Positions 41,936-50,699 of a DNA stretch of 64,000 nucleotides are shown piece after piece (within the stretch, counting starts at the first letter, position 1; every line of letters begins with the position of its first letter). The translations under genes were made by a program, and so were the position numbers. This stretch comes from Bradyrhizobium sp. Ai1a-2. Lineage in GTDB: Bacteria > Pseudomonadota > Alphaproteobacteria > Rhizobiales > Xanthobacteraceae. The stretch is taken from positions 150,054 through 214,053 of the forward strand of contig NZ_AUEZ01000004.1 in NCBI RefSeq assembly GCF_000426245.1. The letters run 5' to 3'. The notes under the pieces were generated by a model that saw only the letters and a list, made by a program, of their open reading frames with translations, was not told the origin of the DNA and did no database searches.

Positions 41936-42721
41936 TCAGTTCACCCGCGTCCAGGTCTGGCCGCCGCAGAACATGCCGCCGAACGCGCAGCCCTGCACAC
42001 GGAGGGTGTCGGAGCTCTTAAGCGCGATCGTTGAGTCGTAGGTGCTGCCGGAATTCGGATCGAGGATGCGTCCGCTCCATTTGTCTTTTCCCGGCTTCAT
42101 GTTGATCAGGACCTGCTCGCCGTTCCGGTTTGAGTCCTTATCGACGGCATAGCCGCAGAGATTGGCGCCACATTGCTCGATGCGGACCTTGCCTTCCTTC
42201 TCTTCCGTCAGCCACACGCCGACCGGCGAATTGGCTTGTGCTGCCGCGGCTGATGTCACGGGCCTGGCGACCGGCGCCGGAGCGGCTGTGGCAATTGTCG
42301 GAGCCGGAGGCGGAGCGGGCACGGCGGTCTGCTGGGCGGGCGGCGCCGGTGGAGGCTGAGGCACGCTCGCGGCGTCGTTCGGCGAGACGGCTGCGGTCGT
42401 GCTCGAAGGTTCGGTGGAGGCCGCCGCCGGAGGCGGTGCGGCAGGAACGGGCGCCGCGATCTGCCCGGGTGCAGCGGGAGCGGCCGCGGCCGGCGCGGAT
42501 TGCGAATCGGTTTTCGCTTCCTGCGACTTCTGCTTGCGAGTGCCTTCCTCGCTCTTGGCGCGCTTGGATTTGCGGCCAGTATTATCGTAGACGCCTGGGA
42601 TCGAGACGGTGCCGCGGTCGGGGTCGATGCGGATGGTGTGGCCACCATATTCGAAGGTGTACTGGGCCTGCGCCGCGGTGCTGGCAAGCAAAAGCGCAGC
42701 GATAGCCAGAAGCTTCTTCAT
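41936..42721 (-). CDS. DUF2147-type exported protein with long Ala/Pro linker
   Basis: A 261-aa product with a clean signal peptide (MKKLLAIAALLLASTAAQAQ) and AGGAGG ideally placed before the ATG. Residues 60-165 are a Pro/Ala-rich low-complexity linker, followed by a C-terminal DUF2147-like domain: GVWLTEEKEGKVRIEQCGANLCGYA, MKPGKDKWSGRILDPNSGSTYDS, and a final Cys-containing WTRVN strand. It is probably a periplasmic or outer-membrane-linked protein. The function of the family is unknown. Confidence 0.85.
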   Translation of the reverse strand: MKKLLAIAALLLASTAAQAQYTFEYGGHTIRIDPDRGTVSIPGVYDNTGRKSKRAKSEEGTRKQKSQEAKTDSQSAPAAAAPAAPGQIAAPVPAAPPPAAASTEPSSTTAAVSPNDAASVPQPPPAPPAQQTAVPAPPPAPTIATAAPAPVARPVTSAAAAQANSPVGVWLTEEKEGKVRIEQCGANLCGYAVDKDSNRNGEQVLINMKPGKDKWSGRILDPNSGSTYDSTIALKSSDTLRVQGCAFGGMFCGGQTWTRVN

Positions 42722-42902
42722 GATGACCTCCTGAGCAGGAATCCCCAGTCAGCGAAGCTACACATCAGCAACCTGATGCAACGTGACCAAGATCACTTTC
42801 AAAACGTAGGTCGTGTACTAGCGGCTTTGGTTCAAACGGCTGGCCCCCAAGTCTAGTTAGGGCTCATCAGGTGGTCAAACTTCCAGTCCGCCGCTGCCTG
42901 GA

Positions 42903-43682
42903 TCATTCGAACCAGGCGGCGTAAATGCGCTTGAAGGTGCCGTCTTCCATCGCAATGTGCAGCCATTGGTCCACGAAGAACTTCAGCGCGACGTCGCGCG
43001 GCAGCCAGTAGGCCTTTTCCGCAAAGTCGAACGGTTGATCGGGATGCACCGCGCAGAGCACGCCGGGATGTAGCTTCTGCTGGTAACGCGTCTCGGCCGC
43101 ATCCGTCATCATCAGGTCGGCATCGCCCTTGGCGATCTCATCGAAGATCCTGGTATTGTCGTTGAAAACCTTGATCTCGGCGTTCTTCGCATGCGCCCGC
43201 GCGAAGCGCTCGTTGGTGCCGCCGGGATTGACGATGACACGCGTGCCGGCACGGTCAATTTCGGCAAGCGTTTGGTATTTGTCGACATCCGCACAGCGGG
43301 TGATCGGCGTCTTGCCTTCGCGCATGAGCGGGATCGAGAAGAAGCCTTTCTTCTGGCGCTCGAGCGTGATCGAGACGCCGCTCATCGCAATGTCGAAGCG
43401 GTCGGCTTCCAAATCGTTCGTCATCTGCGGCCACGCCGTCTTGACATATTCGACCTTGACGCCGAGTGCCTTGCCGAGCGATTCCGCCATATCGACATCG
43501 AATCCCCTGAAGCCGGGCGTCGTCCTGTCGACAAAGCTGAACGGCGCGTAGTCGCCGGTCATGCCCACACGCAGCGTGCCGCGCTGGATGATCTCATCGA
43601 GCCGCGATGCGGCTCCTTGCTGGGCATGGGCGGAAGGCATCATCAGCATGGCTGCCACAAGGCCGACGAACGCGCGCAACAT
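42903..43682 (-). CDS. Amino-acid-type solute-binding protein / cyclohexadienyl dehydratase-like (PheC-like)
   Basis: A 259-aa periplasmic protein of family SBP_bac_3. It has a signal sequence (LRAFVGLVAAMLMMPSAHAQ) followed by IIQRGTLRVGMTGDYAPFSFV, DVDMAESLGKALGVKVEYV, DRFDIAMSGVSITLERQKKGFFS and VIVNPGGTNERFA. The last pattern resembles PheC-type cyclohexadienyl/arogenate dehydratases, which share this fold. The ATG at 43682 has GAGGAA upstream. No permease genes are adjacent, which favours the enzyme reading, but a binding role cannot be excluded. Confidence 0.8.
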   Translation of the reverse strand: MLRAFVGLVAAMLMMPSAHAQQGAASRLDEIIQRGTLRVGMTGDYAPFSFVDRTTPGFRGFDVDMAESLGKALGVKVEYVKTAWPQMTNDLEADRFDIAMSGVSITLERQKKGFFSIPLMREGKTPITRCADVDKYQTLAEIDRAGTRVIVNPGGTNERFARAHAKNAEIKVFNDNTRIFDEIAKGDADLMMTDAAETRYQQKLHPGVLCAVHPDQPFDFAEKAYWLPRDVALKFFVDQWLHIAMEDGTFKRIYAAWFE

Positions 43683-43789
43683 CAAAGTTTCCTCCATCGA
43701 TTGCCGCGATGATAGTTTGCTGCAACGGCATTAAGTGAAACGGCTTTAGGTGAGATGCGTGCGTCGAGCCAATCAAAGGAAGTCAAATC

Positions 43790-44308
43790 GTGACAATCTC
43801 AGTTTACGAAGCATCGGTCGGCGTATTCGTGCCGTATCTTGGCAATCTTTCCGGGCTGCTTGATCGCGCCTCCGCCTACGCGAGAACGCGAAACATCGAC
43901 CCTTCCGTGCTGCTCGGGATGCGGCTCTATCCGAACATGTATAGTCTCAGGCAGCAGGTGGGCGAAGCCAACCGCCATGCGATTGCCTGTTGCGCGCTGC
44001 TGGCCGGGCACGAGCCGCTCAGGTTCGGTGATATCGAGCCTGATCTTGATGAGCTCAAGCGCAGGATCGCAGCCACGATCGATTTCGTCCAAAGCCTGCC
44101 GCGCGCTGCGATCGACGAAGCCGGCGACAAGGAGGTGGCGTTCACCTTCAAGAGCGGCGCACGGCGCGCGTTCGACGGGCGGTCGCTGCTGCTTAGCTTC
44201 AGCGTGCCGCAGTTCTTCTTTCACGTCACGACCGTCTACGACATCCTGCGTCACGCCGGCGTCGATCTCGTCAAGAAGGATTTCCTGGGGCCGCCAAGAC
44301 CGGCGTAG
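43790..44308 (+). CDS. DUF1993 family protein
   Basis: A 172-aa protein starting from GTG at 43790 with AGGA about 10 bases upstream. The family's helical pattern is visible: VFVPYLGNLSGLLDRASAYA, LYPNMYSLRQQV, and LSFSVPQFFFHVTTVYDILRHAGVDLVKKDFLG at the end. DUF1993 proteins are related to the DinB-like four-helix fold, and their role is unknown. It stands alone between the divergent PheC-like gene and the convergent small gene that follows. Confidence 0.88.
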   Translation: MTISVYEASVGVFVPYLGNLSGLLDRASAYARTRNIDPSVLLGMRLYPNMYSLRQQVGEANRHAIACCALLAGHEPLRFGDIEPDLDELKRRIAATIDFVQSLPRAAIDEAGDKEVAFTFKSGARRAFDGRSLLLSFSVPQFFFHVTTVYDILRHAGVDLVKKDFLGPPRPA

Positions 44309-44317
44309 CTGCTAAGA

Positions 44318-44734
44318 CTAGATCTCGCCGCCTTCCTCGCGGACCAGGCTCGCGACAGCGGCCCGGCTGGACATTTCTTGCTTCAAAACCTCAAAGCGGT
44401 GATGTGCCTCGGTCTCGCGGTCGTCGACGAACTTGATCGCGGCCTCGCTATCCATCGGGCCGCTGACCATGGGCTTCGAACTCTCGCCGATGGTCTCGTC
44501 GACATAATACTGGCCATCCTGCTCGCGCGCCGTCCATTTGAAGCGGAGGGCGGCCATCGGGCCGGGGCCGACCTTGGAATAGCCGTTGGCTTCCAGCGGC
44601 GGCGGGCTGGCGGGCTTGTCTTCGACCGCCGCCGGCTCGGCCTGCGGCTTCTCGATCGGTGGGGGCGCGTGCTGCTCGTCCAAAATGCTGGCGATGGCCG
44701 CAAGCGCGTTATCGGTAGGATCGCTCTGGCTCAA
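44318..44734 (-). CDS. Conserved small acidic protein of unknown function
   Basis: A 138-aa, acidic, soluble protein. Residues 1-50 are Pro/Ala/Glu-rich and probably disordered (HAPPPIEKPQAEPAAVEDKP). Residues 60-100 form a compact unit (LRFKWTAREQDGQYYVDETIGE), and the rest is a helix (KFVDDRETEAHHRFEVLKQEM). The start is TTG, with GGAAAGAG upstream. The coding pattern is consistent throughout. I do not recognise a family. Confidence 0.7.
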   Translation of the reverse strand: MSQSDPTDNALAAIASILDEQHAPPPIEKPQAEPAAVEDKPASPPPLEANGYSKVGPGPMAALRFKWTAREQDGQYYVDETIGESSKPMVSGPMDSEAAIKFVDDRETEAHHRFEVLKQEMSSRAAVASLVREEGGEI

Positions 44735-44754
44735 AATCTCTTTCCCCGGGGTTA

Positions 44755-44802
44755 GAGCATGATCCGGAAAAGTGGAGACCGGTTCTCCGAAAGATCATGC
44801 TC
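44755..44802. repeat. Alphaproteobacterial 48-nt palindromic repeat
   Basis: GAGCATGATC (44755-44764) and GATCATGCTC (44793-44802) close an outer stem. Inside, GGAGA-CCGGT-TCTCC forms a second hairpin. The sequence GATCCGGAAAAGTGGAGACC is a version of a repeat I know to be common across Rhizobiales. A related copy lies at 47588. Confidence 0.85.
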
Positions 44803-44929
44803 AAACAAAGAGCTAGAGCGGAATGACGAAGAAGTCATCACGCTCTGGCCGGCAACCATGGTTGCCGACACTTCGCCTCTACTCAACCCCGGAATGCGGC
44901 TGAGTTTTGGCTCTGCGGCTGCTTTTCCC

Positions 44930-46354
44930 CTACACACATATAGGCGGACGCTTGTCCTTCCAGGGCCGCACCTGCTCGAGCTGGCCGGCCAGGCGGAACA
45001 GCATTGCCTCCTCGCCAAGCTTGGCGGCGAACATCATGCCAAGCGGCAGGCCGTCCTTGCTCCAGGCCAGCGGGACCGACATCGCAGGCTGGCCGGACAT
45101 GTTGAACATCGAGGTACCCGGCATGTAGCGCCGCAGGATCGGCCCGATATGCGCCAGGTCCTCCGACATGGTGTTGATCTCGCCGAGCCGGATCGGCGGC
45201 GTGCAGAGCGTCGGACTGAGGAACACGTCGCAGCCCTCGAAGAAGATCGCAAGACTGCGCGAGATCTGGAACGCCGCGAGCTGCATGGTGATGTAGTCCG
45301 CCGAAACGATGCCCTGCGCGTTGTGGGCGCTGGCGAGCGACAGTATCTCAAGATCGTCCCGCGTTACCGCGCGGCCGATGCGCTGCTCGATGGTCCGCAC
45401 CGTGACCGCAGTGTTCGCGCTCACGATGGCGGTCATTACCACGGCGGGATCGGCGGGAAGGGTAGGCGCGCGCTCCTCGACATGATGGCCGAGGTCGGCC
45501 AGCAGTTTTGCGGTGTCGCGGACTGCTGCGGCGACCTCGGAGTCGATCGCGTCCCCATAGGGCGATTTGTCCGTGAAGGAGATGCGAAGCTTGCCGGGAT
45601 CACGGCTGACTTCCTGCGAGAACGGCCGCGCCGGCGGCGGCGCAATGTACGGGCTCCACGGCTCCGGACCGTGGATTGCGTCCATCATCACGGCGCTGTC
45701 GCGCACGCTGATGCTGACGACATGCGCGGTCGAAAAGCCGCTCCAGCCTTCGCCGCGGTCGGGACCGACCGGATTGCGGGCCCGGCTCGGCTTCATGCCG
45801 AACACGCCGCAGGCGGAAGCAGGGATGCGGATCGAGCCGCCGCCATCGCTGGCATGCGCCACGGGCAGGATGCGCGCGGCGACAACGGCGGCGGCGCCGC
45901 CGGAGGAGCCGCCTGAGGAATGCGCGAGATTCCAGGGATTGCGGGTCGGCCCGAACAGGCGGGTCTCCGTGGTCGGCATCAGCCCGAATTCGGGGCTCGA
46001 GGTCTTGCCGAAGATGGTCACGCCGGTTTCGAGGAAGCGCTGGGTGAGGGTGCTGCTGTGGTCCGCGACAAAATCCCGATTGACGCTGGCGCCGGAGGTC
46101 GTGCGCGTGCCCTGCAGGAGATCGAGGTCTTTCAGCAGGAAGGGCACCCCCGTGAACGGCCCGTCCGGCAACCCTTTCTCGATCTGCTGCTCGGCATAGT
46201 TGTAGTGCTTGACGACGACGGCATTGATCTCCGGATCAACCCTGGCCGTACGGTCGATCGCTTCGTCGAGCAGTTCGCGCGCGGTCACCTGCTTGTCGCG
46301 GACCAGCTCGGCGAGGCCCACCGCGTCGTAATTGCCGAATTCCTTGAAAGCCAT
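44930..46354 (-). CDS. Amidase (amidase signature family)
   Basis: A 474-aa hydrolase of the amidase signature family with the complete Ser-cisSer-Lys triad: the Lys in PFLLKDLDLL and the Ser pair in HSSGGSSGGAAAVVAA. The C-terminal part SGQPAMSVPLAWSKDGLPLGMMF is also typical. The ATG at 46354 was selected over a GTG three codons earlier. It is the last gene of the co-directional transport block (binding protein, permeases, ATPase, dehydrogenase) but is separated by about 160 bases that hold a strong hairpin, so it may be transcribed separately. The substrate is unknown. Confidence 0.9.
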   Translation of the reverse strand: MAFKEFGNYDAVGLAELVRDKQVTARELLDEAIDRTARVDPEINAVVVKHYNYAEQQIEKGLPDGPFTGVPFLLKDLDLLQGTRTTSGASVNRDFVADHSSTLTQRFLETGVTIFGKTSSPEFGLMPTTETRLFGPTRNPWNLAHSSGGSSGGAAAVVAARILPVAHASDGGGSIRIPASACGVFGMKPSRARNPVGPDRGEGWSGFSTAHVVSISVRDSAVMMDAIHGPEPWSPYIAPPPARPFSQEVSRDPGKLRISFTDKSPYGDAIDSEVAAAVRDTAKLLADLGHHVEERAPTLPADPAVVMTAIVSANTAVTVRTIEQRIGRAVTRDDLEILSLASAHNAQGIVSADYITMQLAAFQISRSLAIFFEGCDVFLSPTLCTPPIRLGEINTMSEDLAHIGPILRRYMPGTSMFNMSGQPAMSVPLAWSKDGLPLGMMFAAKLGEEAMLFRLAGQLEQVRPWKDKRPPICV

Positions 46355-46463
46355 ATTCCACACCTAGAGCCGAACGGCGCACCTTCGGGCGCGCTTCGTC
46401 CCTATCCCTTTTGTTGGAGCACGCCCCTTAGAAGAACCGGTATCCACGGGTCATTGCTCGAGT

Positions 46464-46489
46464 GACGGGCCGATCGTCGTCGGCCCGTC
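46464..46489. terminator. 10-bp stem-loop between dehydrogenase and amidase genes
   Basis: GACGGGCCGA (46464-46473) pairs perfectly with TCGGCCCGTC (46480-46489) around TCGTCG. It lies 24 bases after the dehydrogenase stop on the minus strand, as a terminator would, but no U tract follows, so termination is uncertain. Confidence 0.4.
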
Positions 46490-46512
46490 CGAAGATAGAC
46501 GGTTTTAGCGGA

Positions 46513-47502
46513 TTAGTTTAGCACGTCCAGGTTGACCACGTTCTGGCGCAGGGGCGCGCCGTCAAGGACGCTCAGGATATTGCGTGCGGTCTGCTCGCTC
46601 ATCCGGTCGACAGCCTCGATGGTGACGCCGGCAACGTGCGGCGCCATGATCACGTTCGGCAGGCTGTGCAGGGGCTGACCGACCGGCGGCGGCTCCTGCT
46701 CGAACACGTCAAGGCCGGCGCCGGCAAGCCTGCCCGACACCAGCGCGTCGTGCAGCGCCTTCTCATCGACGATGCCGCCGCGGGCGGTGTTGATGAGGTA
46801 GGCGGTCGGCTTCATAAGCCTGAAGCGCGCCGCGTTGAACATGCCGATCGTTTCAGGTGTCTTCGGGCAGTGGATGGTGATGAAATCAGCACGCGGCAGC
46901 GCCGCGTCGAGATCAGTTACCGCCTCGCAGCCGGCGGCCGCGATTTCGCTGGCCGGCTTGTAGGGATCATAGACCAGCACCTTCATTTCCATCGCCAGGC
47001 ACCGTTTGGCGGTACGGGTGCCGATGCGGCCGAAGCCGACGATCAACACCGTCTTGCCGTAGAGATCGAAGGGCAGCACGCCGAGCCGGTTCGCCCAGGT
47101 GCCGTCCCTGACCACGGCATGCATTTCCTGCGCGCGCTTGGCCAGGGTCAGCATCATGAACAGGGCCTGTTCGGCCACCGACGGCGAGTTTGCCGTGCCC
47201 GCTACCATCAGTGGCACCTTGCGGCGCGAGAGCGCGGGGACGTCGACCGCGTCGTAGCCGACGCCGATCCGCGTCACCACCTTCATGTCTCCGGACGCAT
47301 CGAGCTCTGGCTCACCGAAAGGGGTAGGGCCAAGGGCGACACCATGTACCGGCGCATGCTGCTTCAGCAGGGCCTCGAAATCCTTGGCGGTGATCAGGTT
47401 GGGAAATTCGACGAGTTCGACGTCGTCCCGTTCGTTGAGGAGAGCCCGCGCTCCCGGTGAGAGTGTCTGGGTGACAAAAATCTTCTTCTTGTTGGTGGCC
47501 AT
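46513..47502 (-). CDS. D-isomer-specific 2-hydroxyacid dehydrogenase (phosphoglycerate dehydrogenase-like)
   Basis: A 329-aa NAD-dependent dehydrogenase. The NAD loop is VLIVGFGRIGTRTAKRCL, and the catalytic residues lie in NTARGGIVDE (Arg), VFEQEPP (Glu) and MAPHVAGVTIE (His). It lacks the regulatory ACT or ASB domains of SerA, so it is likely a catabolic hydroxyacid or sugar-acid dehydrogenase. The ATG at 47502 was chosen because the open frame further upstream covers repeat sequence. Its position behind the ABC genes suggests oxidation of an imported polyol-derived acid. Confidence 0.9.
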   Translation of the reverse strand: MATNKKKIFVTQTLSPGARALLNERDDVELVEFPNLITAKDFEALLKQHAPVHGVALGPTPFGEPELDASGDMKVVTRIGVGYDAVDVPALSRRKVPLMVAGTANSPSVAEQALFMMLTLAKRAQEMHAVVRDGTWANRLGVLPFDLYGKTVLIVGFGRIGTRTAKRCLAMEMKVLVYDPYKPASEIAAAGCEAVTDLDAALPRADFITIHCPKTPETIGMFNAARFRLMKPTAYLINTARGGIVDEKALHDALVSGRLAGAGLDVFEQEPPPVGQPLHSLPNVIMAPHVAGVTIEAVDRMSEQTARNILSVLDGAPLRQNVVNLDVLN

Positions 47503-47541
47503 TTCCTGCCCTTGGCTATTGCATCTCGCGCCGTCAGATCG

Positions 47542-47634
47542 TGGTCCGATTCCATGGAATCGGACCATGATCCTATCTCTATATTTAAGCATGGCCTTTT
47601 CGGAAAACCGGTTTCCACTTTTCCCCGCCATGCT
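47542..47634. repeat. Repeat cluster inside the transport operon: 26-nt perfect palindrome plus GAGCATG-type repeat
   Basis: TGGTCCGATTCC-AT-type sequence at 47542-47567 is a perfect 26-nt palindrome. Next to it, AGCATGGC (47588-47595) and GCCATGCT (47627-47634) bracket GGAAAACCGGTTTCC, a version of the repeat at 44755. The cluster sits between the ATPase stop (47635) and the dehydrogenase start (47502). Confidence 0.85.
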
Positions 47635-48735
47635 CTAAAGGACGACGCCGGTCACCTCGTTTAGCAAATGCATGTTGTTGAGGTCCACAGCCAAGCGGAG
47701 CGGGGCGCCATCCTGCGCGCCGGCATTGGGATTGACCCGGCCGCAGATCTGGGTGCCTTCCAGGGTGAAATAGACCAGGGTTTCCATGCCCATCGGCTCA
47801 GTGACGTCGAGCACGGCGTCGAACGGCTCGATCCCAGGCTCGGTATGCGGCCGGGCCTCGGTGACGTGTTCCGGCCTCATTCCGAGCAGAAGCTTTTCGC
47901 TGCGCGGCACCGCCTGGTAGCGGGCGGCACGTGCCGGCGGCACCGGAAAGGCAAGGCGGTCGGTCAGGCGCACATGCAGCCGGCCGCCGACATCCTCGAG
48001 CCGGCAGGGCACGAAGTTCATCGCCGGCGATCCGATGAAGCTGGCGACGAAACGGGTCGCCGGCTTGTGATAGAGCTCGTTTGGCGTGCCGATCTGCTCG
48101 ATGCGGCCGTGGTTCATCACCACCACGCGATCGGCGAGCGTCATGGCCTCGACCTGGTCGTGAGTCACGTAGACGGTGGTGGTGCGGACCTTCTGATGCA
48201 CCTTCTTGATCTCGATCCGCATCTGCACGCGCAGTTTGGCATCGAGATTCGACAGGGGTTCGTCGAACAGGAACACCTTGGGATTGCGCACGATGGCGCG
48301 GCCCATGGCGACACGCTGGCGCTGGCCGCCGGAGAGCTGCTTCGGCTTGCGGTCGATCAGGTCGGTGATGTCGAGCATGCGCGCGGCTTCCGCCACCCGG
48401 CTCTTGATTTCGGCCTTGGGATAATGCTTCAGCCGTAGCCCGAACGACATGTTCTCGGCCACCGTCATATGCGGGTAGAGCGCGTAGTTCTGGAACACCA
48501 TTGCGATGTCGCGGTCCTTCGGCGGCACGTCGTTGACGATGTCGCCGCCGATCGTGATATCGCCGTCCGAGATGTCTTCCAGTCCCGCGATCATCCGCAG
48601 CGTGGTCGACTTGCCGCAGCCGGATGGGCCAACCAGCACCACGAACTCATGGTCGGCGATGTCGAGATCGATGCCGCGCACCGCTTCGACCTCGTCATAA
48701 CGTTTCACGACTTTTCGCAGCGAGACTTCGGCCAT
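47635..48735 (-). CDS. ABC transporter ATP-binding protein, sugar type (UgpC/MalK family)
   Basis: A 366-aa CUT1-type ATPase. It carries Walker [10 protein letters not shown], the signature [17 protein letters not shown], Walker [14 protein letters not shown], and the switch His in [12 protein letters not shown]. The C-terminal third is the regulatory OB/TOBE domain ([11 protein letters not shown]). It directly follows the two permease genes (4-base gap) and energises the importer at the inner membrane. Its substrate is defined by the binding protein. Confidence 0.95.
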   Translation of the reverse strand: MAEVSLRKVVKRYDEVEAVRGIDLDIADHEFVVLVGPSGCGKSTTLRMIAGLEDISDGDITIGGDIVNDVPPKDRDIAMVFQNYALYPHMTVAENMSFGLRLKHYPKAEIKSRVAEAARMLDITDLIDRKPKQLSGGQRQRVAMGRAIVRNPKVFLFDEPLSNLDAKLRVQMRIEIKKVHQKVRTTTVYVTHDQVEAMTLADRVVVMNHGRIEQIGTPNELYHKPATRFVASFIGSPAMNFVPCRLEDVGGRLHVRLTDRLAFPVPPARAARYQAVPRSEKLLLGMRPEHVTEARPHTEPGIEPFDAVLDVTEPMGMETLVYFTLEGTQICGRVNPNAGAQDGAPLRLAVDLNNMHLLNEVTGVVL

Positions 48736-48739
48736 GCGT

Positions 48740-49651
48740 TCAACCCTTTGTCGCGCCGGCGGTCAGGCCGGCAATGTAATAGTCCATCAGGAAGGCGTAG
48801 ATGATCAGTGGCGGCGCGGCGCCGAGTAGTGCCCCGGTCATGATCTGTCCCCAGTTGAACACGTCGCCCTTGATCAGGGTGGTGATAATGCCGACCGGCA
48901 GCACGAGCTGGTCGGTCGAGGTCGTGAACACCAGGGGATAGAGGAACTGGGCCCAGGAGACCGTGAAGGCGAAGATCGTCGCCGCGATCAGGCCGGGCAG
49001 CGCGACCGGAATGAAGATTCGCGTCAACGTCTGGAACCAGGACGCGCCGTCGATGATCGCCGCCTCATCCAGCTCCTTCGGGATCGAGGCGAAATAGCCG
49101 ATCATGATCCAGGTGCAGAACGGCACCGTCAGCGTCGGATAGATGATCAGCAGCACGTACCAGCGGTTGACGAGCTGAATACCCGTGTAGTCGCCGAACA
49201 GCGCGAACATCTTGAACAGCGGGATGAACAACAGCGTGTCCGGAATGAGGTAGGTCAGGAACACGCCGGTCGCGAGCGTGGCCGAGCCCCAGAACTTCAT
49301 TCGCGCCAGTGCAAAGGCCGCCGGCACGCTGATCAGCATGGTGATGGTCACCACAAAGATCGAGACCCAGGCCGAATTCCAGAAGAAGCGCAGGAACTGG
49401 TTCGATGTCAGCAACCCGATGTAGTTCTCAAGCGTCGGATGATACACCCACCATGGATTGGTCGCCGCCGAGATCTCGGCGCTGCTCTTCAGCGAAGTGA
49501 TGAGCATGTAGAGCGGCGGCGTCAGCGACAGGATCGCGAACAAGATCAGGAAGAAGTACGACCAGCGCAGCGCCCAGGCGCGGTCGCGGCTGATGCTGCC
49601 ATATTTGACCTTGCGGGTCGGTCCGGCCTTGTCGACGGTGATTGCGCTCAT
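48740..49651 (-). CDS. Carbohydrate ABC transporter permease (MalG type)
   Basis: A 303-aa inner-membrane protein with about six helices and a long basic N-terminus. The EAA loop that contacts the ATPase reads [34 protein letters not shown]1 is [19 protein letters not shown]. It overlaps the upstream permease by one base, so translation is coupled. It forms the heterodimeric channel with the MalF-type protein. Confidence 0.93.
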   Translation of the reverse strand: MSAITVDKAGPTRKVKYGSISRDRAWALRWSYFFLILFAILSLTPPLYMLITSLKSSAEISAATNPWWVYHPTLENYIGLLTSNQFLRFFWNSAWVSIFVVTITMLISVPAAFALARMKFWGSATLATGVFLTYLIPDTLLFIPLFKMFALFGDYTGIQLVNRWYVLLIIYPTLTVPFCTWIMIGYFASIPKELDEAAIIDGASWFQTLTRIFIPVALPGLIAATIFAFTVSWAQFLYPLVFTTSTDQLVLPVGIITTLIKGDVFNWGQIMTGALLGAAPPLIIYAFLMDYYIAGLTAGATKG

Positions 49652-50589
49652 CAGGCTTCGTTCCCCCGCTTGGAGACATCACGCAGGATGAATATCGCGG
49701 CGACCGCGAGGATCGGCACCATGAACAGCGAGACGCTGGCGCCGAGCGGAATGTCGCTGCCCTCGATGCCCACCCGGAACGCCCAGGTCGCGAAGATGTG
49801 GGTATGATCGAGCGGGCCGCCGGCGGTGAGGATGCGCACGATGTCGAAATTGGCGAAGGTCACGATCAGCGAGAACAGCGTCGTGATCGCGATGATGTTG
49901 CGCATCATCGGAAGCGTCACATACCAGATGCGCTGCCACCAATTGGCGCCGTCGATCGCGGCCGCCTCATAGAGCTGTTCCGGCACCGATTTCAACGCCG
50001 CCAGATACATGATCATGAAGAAGGGGGCGCCGTACCAGACGTTGACGAGGATCACCGAGAAGCGCGCCCAGTTGGCATCGCCCGTCCACGGGATCGGCCC
50101 GATGCCGAAGAGGGCTAGCGTGTAGTTGAAGGCGCTGTACGACGGATCGAACAGCCAGAGCCAGGCGAGTGTGCTCATCGCCGGCGGGATCACCCAGGGC
50201 ACCAGCAGCATGCCGCGCCATCTGCGCTGCTTGTTGGCGGGAACATTGTGCACGAAATGCGCGACGATGAAGCCGATCAGCGCCTTGAAGATCACGGCCG
50301 AGATCGCGAAGATGCAGGACTGCTTGACGACCAGCCAGAACGTGTCGCGCTTGAACAGGAACTCGAAATTGCCGAGGCCGACGAACTTCGTCATCGACTT
50401 GTTCAGCGTCGCCAGATGCAGGGAGTAGAAGGCCGGATAGACCACGAGTACGGCTATCAGAAGAATCAGCGGCAGCGTCATCAGGAACGCGACGGTCGAC
50501 TTGCGCTTTAGCGCCTTGTGCAAACCGTTGCGTCTGCGCGCGGCTTTCGTCGCCTGAACGCGGTTCTGTTGAAATGCGACATCAACCAT
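49651..50589 (-). CDS. Sugar ABC transporter permease (MalF type)
   Basis: A 312-aa protein with six helices (TM1 STVAFLMTLPLILLIAVLVVYP). The EAA loop is VPEQLYEAAAIDGANWWQRIWYVTLPMM. It is the first permease of the CUT1 importer. A gap of 110 bases with a strong stem-loop separates it from the binding-protein gene, a common way of giving the binding protein higher expression. Confidence 0.93.
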   Translation of the reverse strand: MVDVAFQQNRVQATKAARRRNGLHKALKRKSTVAFLMTLPLILLIAVLVVYPAFYSLHLATLNKSMTKFVGLGNFEFLFKRDTFWLVVKQSCIFAISAVIFKALIGFIVAHFVHNVPANKQRRWRGMLLVPWVIPPAMSTLAWLWLFDPSYSAFNYTLALFGIGPIPWTGDANWARFSVILVNVWYGAPFFMIMYLAALKSVPEQLYEAAAIDGANWWQRIWYVTLPMMRNIIAITTLFSLIVTFANFDIVRILTAGGPLDHTHIFATWAFRVGIEGSDIPLGASVSLFMVPILAVAAIFILRDVSKRGNEA

Positions 50590-50659
50590 GATGCATTTCC
50601 TTGGCGCGGATGGTTCTTTAAACGAAAAAGAGCGAGGGCAGCTGCAAACGATGCGTCCC

Positions 50660-50683
50660 TGGCGGCGGCCGCGGCCACCGCCA
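50660..50683. other. GC-rich stem-loop between binding-protein and permease genes
   Basis: TGGCGGCGGCCGCGGCCACCGCCA is palindromic apart from one mismatched pair. GATGC / GCATC bases further out extend it. Located after the binding-protein stop and before the permease start, it can protect the upstream mRNA from 3' decay, as known for malE-malF. Confidence 0.55.
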
Positions 50684-50699
50684 AGCGATGCATCTCACG

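Noticed and set aside
44755..44802. CRISPR-like repeats
   Set aside because: The palindromes occur singly or at long distances, without regular spacers, and no cas genes are present.
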